A DNA stretch of 64,000 nt from NCBI RefSeq assembly GCF_000522985.1, contig NZ_CP007129.1:1042234-1106233 (forward strand), read 5' to 3'. This document shows, piece after piece, positions 27,191 through 35,048 of the stretch (position 1 is the stretch's first letter; each line of letters opens with the position of its first letter). Origin of the DNA: Gemmatirosa kalamazoonensis. GTDB lineage: Bacteria; Gemmatimonadota; Gemmatimonadetes; Gemmatimonadales; Gemmatimonadaceae. The notes under the pieces are model-generated. The model worked only from the letters and a program-made list of their open reading frames with translations, ran no database searches and was not told where the DNA came from. Position numbers and translations under genes: made by a program.

Positions 27191-28527
27191 GCGCCGGCGC
27201 CGTGCGCGCCGTGAGCTGCCCGAGCTGCGGCGCGGCGATCGAGCTGCGCGGCCTCGCGTGGACGCAGAGCGTCGCGTGCGGGCACTGCGGCGCGGTGCTC
27301 GACGCGCGCGACCCGAACCTGCGCATCCTCCAGCGCGCACACGAGCGCATGACGGTCGAGCCGCTCATCCCGTTGGGCACGCGCGGCGAATGGCGCGGCG
27401 CGCCGTACGAGGTGATCGGCTTCCAGCAGCGCACCATCAGCGTCGACGGCGACGACTACTCGTGGCGGGAGTACCTGCTGTTCAACCCGTACCGCGGCTT
27501 CCGCTACCTCACCGAGTACGACGGGCACTGGAACGACGTCGTGCCGCTCCTCGGCATCCCGCTCGCGTACGGCACGGGCGCGCGTTCGTCGGCGAGCTAC
27601 GGCGGGCAGTCGTTCCGCCTGTTCCAGACGGCGCGCGCCCGCACGACGTTCATCGCCGGCGAGTTCCCGTGGCAGGTGCGCGCCGGCGACAGCGAGGAGG
27701 TGCGCGACTACGTGGCCCCGCCGCGGGTGCTGAGCGCCGAGGGCACGCAGCACGAGACGACGTGGTCGCTCGGCAGCTACGTCGATGGGCCGGCGGTGTG
27801 GAAGGCGTTCGCGCTCCCCGGCCGACCGCCGCAGCCGTTAGGCATCTACGCCAACCAGCCGTCGCCGTACGCGGGCGGCGTGGGCTCGTGGTGGCGCACG
27901 TTCGGCCTGCTCGCGCTGCTCTGCCTCGTCGGACTGCTCGGCCGCGCGCTGACGGCGCGGCGCGCGCGGGTGTACGAGGGCCGCTACGAGCTCGCGCCGC
28001 CGAGCACGTTCGCGCGCGCGGTGAACGCCGACTCGACGGTCACCGGCACGCCGCTCGTCACGCCGCGCTTCACGATCCCCGGCGCCACCGGCAACGTCGT
28101 CGTGGAGACCGACGCCGACGTGAGCCAGGAGTGGATGTACCTGCAGTACACGCTCGTCGACGAGACGACGGGGCAGGCGTGGCCGTTCGGCCGCGAGGTC
28201 GCGTACTACTCGGGCTCCGACGCCGACGGCACGTGGTCGGAGGGACGTCGGCGCGACCGCGTGACGCTCGGCCCCGTGCCGGGCGGCCAGTACGTGCTGC
28301 GCGTCGAGCCGATCGGACAGCCGCGTCCCGGACACCCGATCACGTACACGCTGCGCGTCACGCGCGACGTGCCCCGCGTGTGGCCGTTCGCCGTCGTGCT
28401 GCTCGCGCTGCTCGTGCCGCCGGTGGTGGGCACGTACCGCGCGGCGAGCTTCGAGACGCGGCGGTGGGCGGAGAGCGACGCCGGGTCGAAGCTGGCGTCC
28501 GTGATCCAGGACGCGACGGACACATGA
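27172..28527 (+). CDS. Membrane-anchored zinc-ribbon DUF4178-like protein
   Basis: A 451-residue paralogue of the preceding protein. Zinc ribbon CPSCGAAIELRGLAWTQSVACGHC, then a DUF4178-like unit (GEWRGAPYEVIGFQQRTISVDGDDYSWREYLLF), a transmembrane helix near residues 245-265 (WWRTFGLLALLCLVGLLG), an exported beta domain, and a second helix near the C-terminus (FAVVLLALLVPPVVG). I chose ATG 27172 because GGGAG lies eight bases upstream; GTG 27187, overlapping the previous stop as GTGA, is the alternative. It probably links a cytosolic sensor part to the periplasm. Confidence 0.8.
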   Translation: MAAPAVSAGAVRAVSCPSCGAAIELRGLAWTQSVACGHCGAVLDARDPNLRILQRAHERMTVEPLIPLGTRGEWRGAPYEVIGFQQRTISVDGDDYSWREYLLFNPYRGFRYLTEYDGHWNDVVPLLGIPLAYGTGARSSASYGGQSFRLFQTARARTTFIAGEFPWQVRAGDSEEVRDYVAPPRVLSAEGTQHETTWSLGSYVDGPAVWKAFALPGRPPQPLGIYANQPSPYAGGVGSWWRTFGLLALLCLVGLLGRALTARRARVYEGRYELAPPSTFARAVNADSTVTGTPLVTPRFTIPGATGNVVVETDADVSQEWMYLQYTLVDETTGQAWPFGREVAYYSGSDADGTWSEGRRRDRVTLGPVPGGQYVLRVEPIGQPRPGHPITYTLRVTRDVPRVWPFAVVLLALLVPPVVGTYRAASFETRRWAESDAGSKLASVIQDATDT

Positions 28528-28715
28528 GCCGCCATCCCATCTACTTCGTGTTGGGCCTCCTGCTCATCGCCGGCGCGTTCGCCGCCGACCTGCGGGGCTG
28601 GACGCTCGCCGGCGCGACGGAGCGGCGCGGCGGCGCTCCGCGCTCGGTGCGCGAGAACCCCGGCGCGTACCGATCGGTCTATCGCAGCTCCGCGCGCTTC
28701 CGCCACGGCAAATAG
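28524..28715 (+). CDS. Small single-helix membrane protein
   Basis: A 63-residue protein with one transmembrane helix (IYFVLGLLLIAGAFAAD) and a basic tail with Tyr/Ser/Arg repeats (RSVYRSSARFRHGK). No known family. ATG overlaps the previous stop (ATGA). Its conservation in position between the DUF4178-like and DUF350-like genes suggests that it is part of the same membrane complex. Confidence 0.65.
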   Translation: MSRHPIYFVLGLLLIAGAFAADLRGWTLAGATERRGGAPRSVRENPGAYRSVYRSSARFRHGK

Positions 28716-28725
28716 CCCACCCGCC

Positions 28726-28938
28726 ATGACTCCCGACCTCCTGCCCAACGCCGTCGCCGCGCTCCTGTTCGCGGTGCTCGGCATCGTGATCTTCGTGCTG
28801 GCGTTCGTGATCATCGATCGGCTGACGCCGGGCGATCTGTGGCGCGACCTGCTGCAGGAACGGAACTCGGCGCTCGCGATCGTGATGGCCGGCATCGCGA
28901 TCGGGCTGTCGATCATCATCGCCGCCGCAATCCATTGA
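28726..28938 (+). CDS. DUF350-like small membrane protein
   Basis: A 70-residue protein with two transmembrane helices (AALLFAVLGIVIFVLAFVII and SALAIVMAGIAIGLSIIIAAA). This is one repeat of DUF350; most family members have two repeats and about 130 residues, so this is a half-length form that could dimerise. The sequence between the helices, DRLTPGDLWRDLLQERNSA, matches the conserved family loop. Ten bases after the previous stop. A palindromic element follows the stop after a few bases. Confidence 0.78.
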   Translation: MTPDLLPNAVAALLFAVLGIVIFVLAFVIIDRLTPGDLWRDLLQERNSALAIVMAGIAIGLSIIIAAAIH

Positions 28939-28943
28939 GCGCT

Positions 28944-29026
28944 CTCCACGCTCCACGCTCCGCGCTCCACGCTCGGCCCGTTCGCGGCACCGAGCGAGCG
29001 TGGAGCGTGGAGCGTGGAGCGTAGAG
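28944..29026. repeat. Nested palindromic element, GAGCGTGGA family (copy 2)
   Basis: Arms 28944-28974 and 28996-29026 pair over 31 nt with about two mismatches; both are arrays of GAGCGTGGA units like copy 1. It interrupts the polyamine cluster between the DUF350-like and spermidine synthase genes. The right arm ends in TAGAG, and the GAGGAG used as ribosome site by the next gene begins inside it, so folding of this hairpin could limit its translation. Confidence 0.88.
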
Positions 29027-29035
29027 GAGCCGTCC

Positions 29036-30538
29036 GTGGCCGTCGCGCTGTTCGTCACCGTCCTCCTCATCGCCGCCTGCGGGCTCGTCTACGAGCTCGT
29101 GGCCGGCGCGCTCGCCAGCTATCTGCTCGGCGACAGCGTGACGCAGTTCTCGACGGTGATCGGGACCTATCTGTTCGCGATGGGCATCGGGAGCTGGCTG
29201 TCGCGGTTCGTGGGGCGCGGCATCGCGGCGCGGTTCGTGACCATCGAGCTGCTCGTCGCGCTCGTCGGCGGGTTCAGCTCCACGCTGCTCTTTCTCGCGT
29301 TCGCGTACACCGAGGCGTTCCGGCTCACGCTCTACCTGCTCGTCGGCGTCGTCGGCGTGCTCGTCGGGCTCGAGGTGCCGCTGCTCATGCGCATCCTGCG
29401 CGACCGCTACGACTTCCGCGACGTCGTCTCCAACGTCCTCACGTTCGACTACCTCGGCGCGTTGGGCGCCTCGCTGCTGTTCCCGCTCGTGCTCGTGCCG
29501 CGGCTGGGGCTCGTGCGCGCGGCGCTGCTGTTCGGCGTCGTGAACGCGCTCGTCGCGCTGTGGAGCACGTGGCTGTTCCGCGACCGGCTGGGCGCGCGCC
29601 GCTCGCTGTGGGGCGCGGGAGCGCTCGTGCTCGTCGCGCTGTCGCTCGGCATGTGGCGCGCCGGCCGCATCACCGCGCTGGCCGAGTCGAACATGTACGC
29701 GGACGACGTCATCCTCGCGCGCGACACGCGCTACCAGCGCATCGTGCTCACGGCGTGGAAGGACGACCTGCGGCTGTTCCTGAACGGCCACCTGCAGTTC
29801 TCGTCGCGCGACGAGTACCGCTACCACGAGGCGCTCGTCCACCCGGGGCTCGCCGCGCTCCCCGGCGCGCGCCGCGTCCTCGTGCTCGGCGGCGGCGACG
29901 GGCTCGCGGTGCGCGAGATCCTCCGCTACCCGGGCGTGCACGACGTCGTGCTCGTGGACCTCGACCCGGAGATGACGCGGCTGTTCTCGACGCACCCGCG
30001 CCTCGTCGCGCTGAACGGAGGCTCGCTGCGCGACCCGCGCGTGCACGTGGTGAACGACGACGCGTTCGTGTGGCTCGCCGCGCACCGCGACCTCTTTGAT
30101 TTCGTCGTCGTCGACTTCCCCGATCCGTCGAACTACGCGGTGGGGAAGCTGTACACCGTCGCGTTCTATCAGCTCCTCGCACGGCACCTGAGCCGCGACG
30201 GCCTCGCGGTCGTGCAGAGCACCTCGCCGCTGTTCGCGCGCAAGTCGTACTGGAGCATCGTCGCGACGCTGCGCGAGGCGGGCCTCGCGACGCACCCGTA
30301 CCACCTCTACGTGCCGTCGTTCGGCGAGTGGGGCTTCGTGCTCGCCGCCGCGCGCTCGGCGCCGTACACGTTTCCCGACGGGCTGCCGGCGGGGCTGCGC
30401 TACCTCACGCCGCGCGAGGTGCCGCAGCTGTTCACGTTCGCGACCGACATGCTGCCGGTGCCCGCGCGCGTGAACCGGCTGAACGATCAGGCCCTCGTGC
30501 GCTACTACGACGAGGAGTGGAGCCGGATCGACCGGTGA
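29036..30538 (+). CDS. speE: Membrane-anchored spermidine synthase (polyamine aminopropyltransferase)
   Basis: A 500-residue protein: seven or so transmembrane helices (residues ~1-215) followed by a spermidine-synthase domain. The Rossmann motif RVLVLGGGDGLAVREILRYP and the following VDLDPEM bind decarboxylated AdoMet; DAFVWLAAH and VVVDFPDPSNYAVGKLYT form the active-site wall with conserved Asp residues. I start at GTG 29036 because GAGGAG lies six bases before; the longer frame (from 29000) would translate the palindromic arm. It transfers aminopropyl groups to a diamine, or possibly to a membrane component given the anchor. It works with SpeD upstream. Confidence 0.9.
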   Translation: MAVALFVTVLLIAACGLVYELVAGALASYLLGDSVTQFSTVIGTYLFAMGIGSWLSRFVGRGIAARFVTIELLVALVGGFSSTLLFLAFAYTEAFRLTLYLLVGVVGVLVGLEVPLLMRILRDRYDFRDVVSNVLTFDYLGALGASLLFPLVLVPRLGLVRAALLFGVVNALVALWSTWLFRDRLGARRSLWGAGALVLVALSLGMWRAGRITALAESNMYADDVILARDTRYQRIVLTAWKDDLRLFLNGHLQFSSRDEYRYHEALVHPGLAALPGARRVLVLGGGDGLAVREILRYPGVHDVVLVDLDPEMTRLFSTHPRLVALNGGSLRDPRVHVVNDDAFVWLAAHRDLFDFVVVDFPDPSNYAVGKLYTVAFYQLLARHLSRDGLAVVQSTSPLFARKSYWSIVATLREAGLATHPYHLYVPSFGEWGFVLAAARSAPYTFPDGLPAGLRYLTPREVPQLFTFATDMLPVPARVNRLNDQALVRYYDEEWSRIDR

Positions 30539-30606
30539 ACGGCGATCCGGTGAGGCGCGGTCCGGCGCGCCGTCTCAGGACTCCACGTGAAAGCCACCCT
30601 CCTCGC

Positions 30607-30658
30607 GTTTGGTACGCGGATCGACGAATCCGTGAATCCGCCGATCCGCGCACCAAAC
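30607..30658. terminator. Inverted repeat after the spermidine synthase gene
   Basis: Arms 30607-30623 and 30642-30658 (GTTTGGTACGCGGATCG and its complement) pair 16 of 17 around a loop with the direct repeat GAATCCGTGAATCCG. It sits between the synthase stop and the flavoprotein start. It could end the polyamine transcript or separate it from the flavoprotein, though no U-tract follows. It may also be a seventh palindromic-element family. Confidence 0.5.
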
Positions 30659-30668
30659 TCACGGGGCC

Positions 30669-32237
30669 GTGAATGACGAGGAAACGCGTTCGGTGAGTGA
30701 GGACTCGATCGGCCGCCGCACGTTCATCGCGGGCGCGTTAGGCGCCGCGGCGCTCGTCGGCCTGTCGTGCAAGAGTGGGCGGCCTCTTGCCGGGTCCCTC
30801 GTCGACGACGGGCATGCCGCGGGGCATCTGATTCGCGACGGCGGCGCGGCCCCACCCGTCCGACGGCGCGAGCGGCGGTCGATCGTCATCGTCGGCGGCG
30901 GCGTGGCGGGGCTCTCCGCGGCATGGTGGCTCGCGAAGCACGGCGTGACGGACTTCGTGCTCCTCGAGCTGCTCTCGCGCCCCGGCGGCAACGCGCGCTG
31001 GGGGGAGAACGCGGTGAGCGCGTATCCGTGGGGCGCGCACTACGTCCCCGTGCCCGGTCCGCACGCGACGCTCGTGCGCGAGCTGTTCGCCGAGATGGGG
31101 CTGTTGAGTGCCGACGGGTCGTGGAGCGAGCGCGATCTCTGCTTCGCGCCGAAGGAGCGCGCGTTCGTGCACGGGCGGTGGCGCGAGGGGCTCGTCGAGG
31201 CGCTCGCGATGGACGCGGACGGCGAGCGCGAGCTGCGCCGCTTCGACGCCGTCGTCGACGAGCTGCGCGCGAGCGGCGCGTTCACCATCCCGCTCGCGCT
31301 CGGCGCCGCCGATCACGACGTCGCGCGCTCGCCGCTCGACACGCTCACGGCCGAGGCGTGGCTCGCGCGCGAGGGGTTCCGCTCCGAGGCGCTGCGCTGG
31401 TACGTGGACTACGCGTGCCGCGACGACTTCGGCACCCGCGCGCGCGACGCGTCGGCGTGGGCCGCGCTGCACTACTTCGCCGCGCGCGAGGCGGACGATC
31501 CGGGGCCGCTCACCTGGCCGGAGGGGAACGGTCGCCTCGTGCGGCATCTGTTAGGCAGGGTCGAGGCGCACGTCGTGGCCGACGCACCCGTCGGACGTGT
31601 CGAGCGCGCCGGGACACGCATGCGCGTGGTCGCGGCGGCCACCGAGTGGACGTGCGACGCCGTGATCTGGGCCGCGCCGACGTTCCTCGCGCGGTACGTG
31701 GTGGAGGGCGCGCCGGCGGCGTCGTGGCGCTACGCGCCGTGGCTCGTGGCGAACCTCACGCTCGACCGCCGGCCGCGCGCCGCGGACGACGATGCGCCCG
31801 AGGCGTGGGACAACGTCATCGTCGACTCGCCCGGGCTCGGCTACGTCGTGGCCACCCATCAGGCGCTGCGCGCGACGCCCGAGCCGCGCACGGTGTGGAC
31901 GTACTACCGCGCGCTCGCCGACGGCGATCCGGCAGCGGAGCGGCGCCGGCTGCTCGCGATGGACTGGCGCGCGTGCGCGGAGCTCGCGCTCGCCGACCTC
32001 GAGCGCGCGCACCCCGACCTGCGCGAGTGCGTCTCGCGCGTCGACGTCATGCGGCACGGGCACGCCATGCCGCGCCCCGAGCCCGGCTTTCTCGCGCGGC
32101 GCGCCGAGTGGTGGGCGCCGGCGCGCGGCGCGCGGGTGTTCTACGCGAACTCCGACGTCAGCGGGCTGTCGCTGTTCGAGGAGGCACAGTATCGCGGCGT
32201 CCGTGCCGCGGAGCACGCGATGGCCCTCGTCACGTAG
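30669..32237 (+). CDS. Tat-exported FAD-dependent amine-oxidase-like protein
   Basis: A 522-residue flavoprotein. A twin-arginine signal (GRRTFIAGALGAAALVGLSC) is visible near residues 16-35, with a Cys that may be lipidated. After a linker the FAD-binding motif is SIVIVGGGVAGLSAAWWLAKHG followed by LLELLSRPGGNARWG, typical of amine oxidase/protoporphyrinogen-oxidase-type enzymes. The C-terminus has a second FAD motif (VFYANSDVSGLSLFEEAQYRGVRAAE). Next to a spermidine synthase and SpeD it could oxidise a polyamine product in the periplasm; this is inference. GTG 30669 is the most likely start. Confidence 0.75.
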   Translation: MNDEETRSVSEDSIGRRTFIAGALGAAALVGLSCKSGRPLAGSLVDDGHAAGHLIRDGGAAPPVRRRERRSIVIVGGGVAGLSAAWWLAKHGVTDFVLLELLSRPGGNARWGENAVSAYPWGAHYVPVPGPHATLVRELFAEMGLLSADGSWSERDLCFAPKERAFVHGRWREGLVEALAMDADGERELRRFDAVVDELRASGAFTIPLALGAADHDVARSPLDTLTAEAWLAREGFRSEALRWYVDYACRDDFGTRARDASAWAALHYFAAREADDPGPLTWPEGNGRLVRHLLGRVEAHVVADAPVGRVERAGTRMRVVAAATEWTCDAVIWAAPTFLARYVVEGAPAASWRYAPWLVANLTLDRRPRAADDDAPEAWDNVIVDSPGLGYVVATHQALRATPEPRTVWTYYRALADGDPAAERRRLLAMDWRACAELALADLERAHPDLRECVSRVDVMRHGHAMPRPEPGFLARRAEWWAPARGARVFYANSDVSGLSLFEEAQYRGVRAAEHAMALVT

Positions 32238-32332
32238 GCGCCGCCGCTGGCGTTGCACCGGTCCCGGAGAGATCGTCCTTCGAAGAGGGCCGCGGACGCG
32301 CGGCGTTGGCGCGGGACGACCCAGGACCGGAC

Positions 32333-34630
32333 ATGAGCAGCGGCGGCAGCGGCGGCAGCGGCGGGAGCAGCACGGAGCACGGCGAGCGGGGAGCGGCGAC
32401 CGACTGGGCCCGGGTGCTCGCCGACGCGACGCTCGAGGGCGTGGTGATCCACGAGCGCGGCCACGTGCAGTTCGTCAACGCGGCGATCGCGCGCATGCTC
32501 CGCAGCACGCCGGAGGCACTCGTCGGCCGCCCGGTCCTCGACTTCGCCGCGCCGGACGATCGCCCGCGCGTCGCGGCGCACATGGCCGCGCAGTCCGAGC
32601 ACCCGTTGATCGGCACCGCGCTGCGCGCCGACGGCACCACGTTCCCGTGCGAGCTCCGCGGCCGCACGATGACCGCCGACGGCCGCACGGTGCGCGTGGT
32701 GCTCGTGCGCGACGTCTCCGAGCGGCTCGCCATGGAGGCCGAGCTGCGGCGCCGCGAGCGCGCGCTCGCCGCCGTCACCGAGCACTCGCCGGACGTCATC
32801 ACGCGCTACGACCGTGAGCATCGCGTGCGGTTCATGAGCCGTGCGGTGGAACAGGCCACCGGCGTGCCGGCCGCGTGGTTCGTCGGCAAGACGCTGCGCG
32901 AGTGGGGCTTCCCGGAGGCGCTCATCACGCCGTGGGAGACGATCAACGACCGCGTGTTCGCCACCGGCTGCGCGGAGGAGACCGAGTTCGACTTCACCGG
33001 TCCCGACGGCGTCCAGCGGCACTATCACACGCGCGTGGTGCCGGAGTACAACGACGCGGGCGAGGTGGAGCACGTGCTCACCACCACGCGTGACCTCACG
33101 GCGCTGAAGCGTGCGGAGTCGGCGGCGCGCGACGCGTACGGCACGATGCGCGGGCTGCTCGACCAGTCCATCACCGGCGTCTACGTGATCCAGGACGGCC
33201 GCTTCGCGTACGCGAACACGCGGCTCGCCGAGACCTTCGGGTACGAGCGGTCGGAGGAGCTGCTCGCGCTGCCCGGCATCGACGTGCTCGTGCACCCCGA
33301 CGACCGCGCCGTCGTGATGGGCAACATCCGGCGGCGGATCCGGCGCGGCCGCGGCACCGCGCACTACGCGTTCCGCGGCCTGCGCCGCGACGGCCGGGTG
33401 GTGCACGTCGAGGTGCACGGCAGCGCCGCGCCGTACAAGGGCGGGCCGGCGGTCGTCGGCGTGCTGCTCGACGTGAGCGAGCGGCTCGCGCTCGAGGAGC
33501 AGCTGCGGCAGACGCAGAAGATGGAGGCGTTGGGCCAGCTCGCCGGCGGCGTCGCGCACGACTTCAACAACATCCTCGCCGCGATCGCGGGCTACGCGCA
33601 GCTCGTGCACGACGATCTCCCCGCCGATGCGCCGCTGCGCGACGACGTCGCGGAGATCCTCGCCGCGGCCACGCGCGGCGTCGGCGTGACGAAGCAGCTC
33701 CTCGCGTTCAGCCGCCGGCAGGCGCTCGAGGTGGCGGAGGTCGATCTCGCCGCGATCGCGCGCGCGCTCGGCGCGATGCTACGGCAGCTGCTCTCGCCGG
33801 CGATCGAGCTCCGGCTGCCGGACGCGCACGTGTCGGCGCCGGTGCGCGCGACGGCGCCGCAGCTCGAGCAGATCGTGATGAACCTCGCCGTGAACGCGCG
33901 CGACGCGATGGCCGGCCGCGGCGTGCTCACGCTCGGCGTGCGCATCGCGGCGGGGCCCGACGGGATCGAGCGCGCCGTGCTCGAGGTGCGCGACACCGGC
34001 CACGGCATGTCGCCCGACGTGCGGGCGCGCGCGTTCGAGCCGTTCTTCACGACGAAGCGCCACGACCAGGGCACGGGACTCGGCCTCGCGACGGTCTACG
34101 GCCTCGTGCGGCAGTTCGGCGGCGAGATCCACATCGAGTCCGTGGAGGGGCGCGGGACGACGGTGACCGTGTCGTTCCCGCTCGTCCAGCGTGCGCCGCG
34201 CGCGGCAGAGCCGGCGCCGGCGCGGCCGTGCCCGGCCGCGCGCAAGCGTGTGCTCCTCGTGGAGGACGAGGCCCCCATCCGCGCGGTGACGCGTCGCATG
34301 CTCGAGCGCGCGGGCTACGCGGTGCGGGAGGCGCCTAACGGTGCGGCGGCGCTGGAGGCGCTGCGGGGCGGCGCGGCGATCGACGTGCTGCTCACCGACG
34401 CGGCGATGCCGGAGCTCGGCGGCGTGGAGCTCGCCCGCGAGGTGGCCGTGCTGCGTCCCGGGCTGCCGGTGGTGCTCATGTCCGGCTACGCGGAGCTGTC
34501 CGGCGCGTCGGTGAACGGCGACGGGAGCGTGACCGACGTGACCGGCTGCCGGGGGTTCGTGGAGAAGCCGTTCACGGCCGAGCGGCTGCTCGCGCACCTG
34601 GCCGCCGCGCTGGAGTCGGGCAAGGAGTGA
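32333..34630 (+). CDS. Hybrid sensor histidine kinase with three PAS domains
   Basis: A 765-residue cytosolic kinase. Start ATG 32333 is chosen because the long upstream frame is low-complexity; it gives a Gly/Ser N-terminus. Three PAS domains lie at ~30-145, ~148-265 and ~272-390, the linkers being VSERLAMEAELRRRERAL and VSERLALEEQLRQTQKME. The phosphorylated His is H409 in GGVAHDFNNILAAIAGYA. The ATPase has NLAVNARDAM, DTGHGM and GTGLGLATVYG. The C-terminal receiver has the acceptor D689 in VLLTDAAMPE. No membrane segment, so a soluble signal is likely. Partner regulator not identified. Confidence 0.93.
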   Translation: MSSGGSGGSGGSSTEHGERGAATDWARVLADATLEGVVIHERGHVQFVNAAIARMLRSTPEALVGRPVLDFAAPDDRPRVAAHMAAQSEHPLIGTALRADGTTFPCELRGRTMTADGRTVRVVLVRDVSERLAMEAELRRRERALAAVTEHSPDVITRYDREHRVRFMSRAVEQATGVPAAWFVGKTLREWGFPEALITPWETINDRVFATGCAEETEFDFTGPDGVQRHYHTRVVPEYNDAGEVEHVLTTTRDLTALKRAESAARDAYGTMRGLLDQSITGVYVIQDGRFAYANTRLAETFGYERSEELLALPGIDVLVHPDDRAVVMGNIRRRIRRGRGTAHYAFRGLRRDGRVVHVEVHGSAAPYKGGPAVVGVLLDVSERLALEEQLRQTQKMEALGQLAGGVAHDFNNILAAIAGYAQLVHDDLPADAPLRDDVAEILAAATRGVGVTKQLLAFSRRQALEVAEVDLAAIARALGAMLRQLLSPAIELRLPDAHVSAPVRATAPQLEQIVMNLAVNARDAMAGRGVLTLGVRIAAGPDGIERAVLEVRDTGHGMSPDVRARAFEPFFTTKRHDQGTGLGLATVYGLVRQFGGEIHIESVEGRGTTVTVSFPLVQRAPRAAEPAPARPCPAARKRVLLVEDEAPIRAVTRRMLERAGYAVREAPNGAAALEALRGGAAIDVLLTDAAMPELGGVELAREVAVLRPGLPVVLMSGYAELSGASVNGDGSVTDVTGCRGFVEKPFTAERLLAHLAAALESGKE

Positions 34631-34706
34631 CGGGCCGCTCTTGACGCGCCGCGCGGCGCGTCGCATCTCTCTTTCCAGAGTCTCCATCCAGATTCTGAAA
34701 GGAGCC

Positions 34707-35048
34707 ATGGCCGCACCGCTGCCGGTCGTGAAGGGAGTCCTCGACATGCTCGTGCTGCGCGCCCTGTCGTGGGGGCCGATGCACGGCTTCGAGATCGTCG
34801 CCTGGCTCGAGCGCGAGTCGGGCGGGAGCCTCCCGGTGGAGGACTCCGCGCTGTACCAGGCGCTGTACCGCATGGAGGAGCGGGGCCTCGTCGCCGCCGA
34901 CTGGGGCACGACGGAGAACAACCGCCGCGCGCGCTACTACAAGGTCACGCGCGCCGGCGCCGCGCAGCTCCGCACCGAGACCGCGCGGTGGCTCGACTAC
35001 GCCGGCGCCGTCACGCGCATCCTCACGCAGGCGCCGAGCGCGTCGTGA
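34707..35048 (+). CDS. PadR-family transcriptional regulator
   Basis: A 113-residue winged-helix protein of the short PadR type (PadR-s2 size). Features: VKGVLDMLVLRALSWGPMHGFEIVAWL, then the wing ALYQALYRMEERGLVAADWG, and C-terminal dimer helix. It likely represses the downstream permeases. Start ATG 34707 with a strong GAAAGGAG site; its stop overlaps the GTG of the first ADOP gene (GTGA). Paralogues of this regulator at 44432 and 56484 precede the other two permease pairs. Confidence 0.92.
   Translation: MAAPLPVVKGVLDMLVLRALSWGPMHGFEIVAWLERESGGSLPVEDSALYQALYRMEERGLVAADWGTTENNRRARYYKVTRAGAAQLRTETARWLDYAGAVTRILTQAPSAS

Noticed and set aside
30767..32332. Upstream extension of the histidine kinase frame
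   Set aside because: Overlaps the flavoprotein gene entirely and is low-complexity; kinase starts at 32333.
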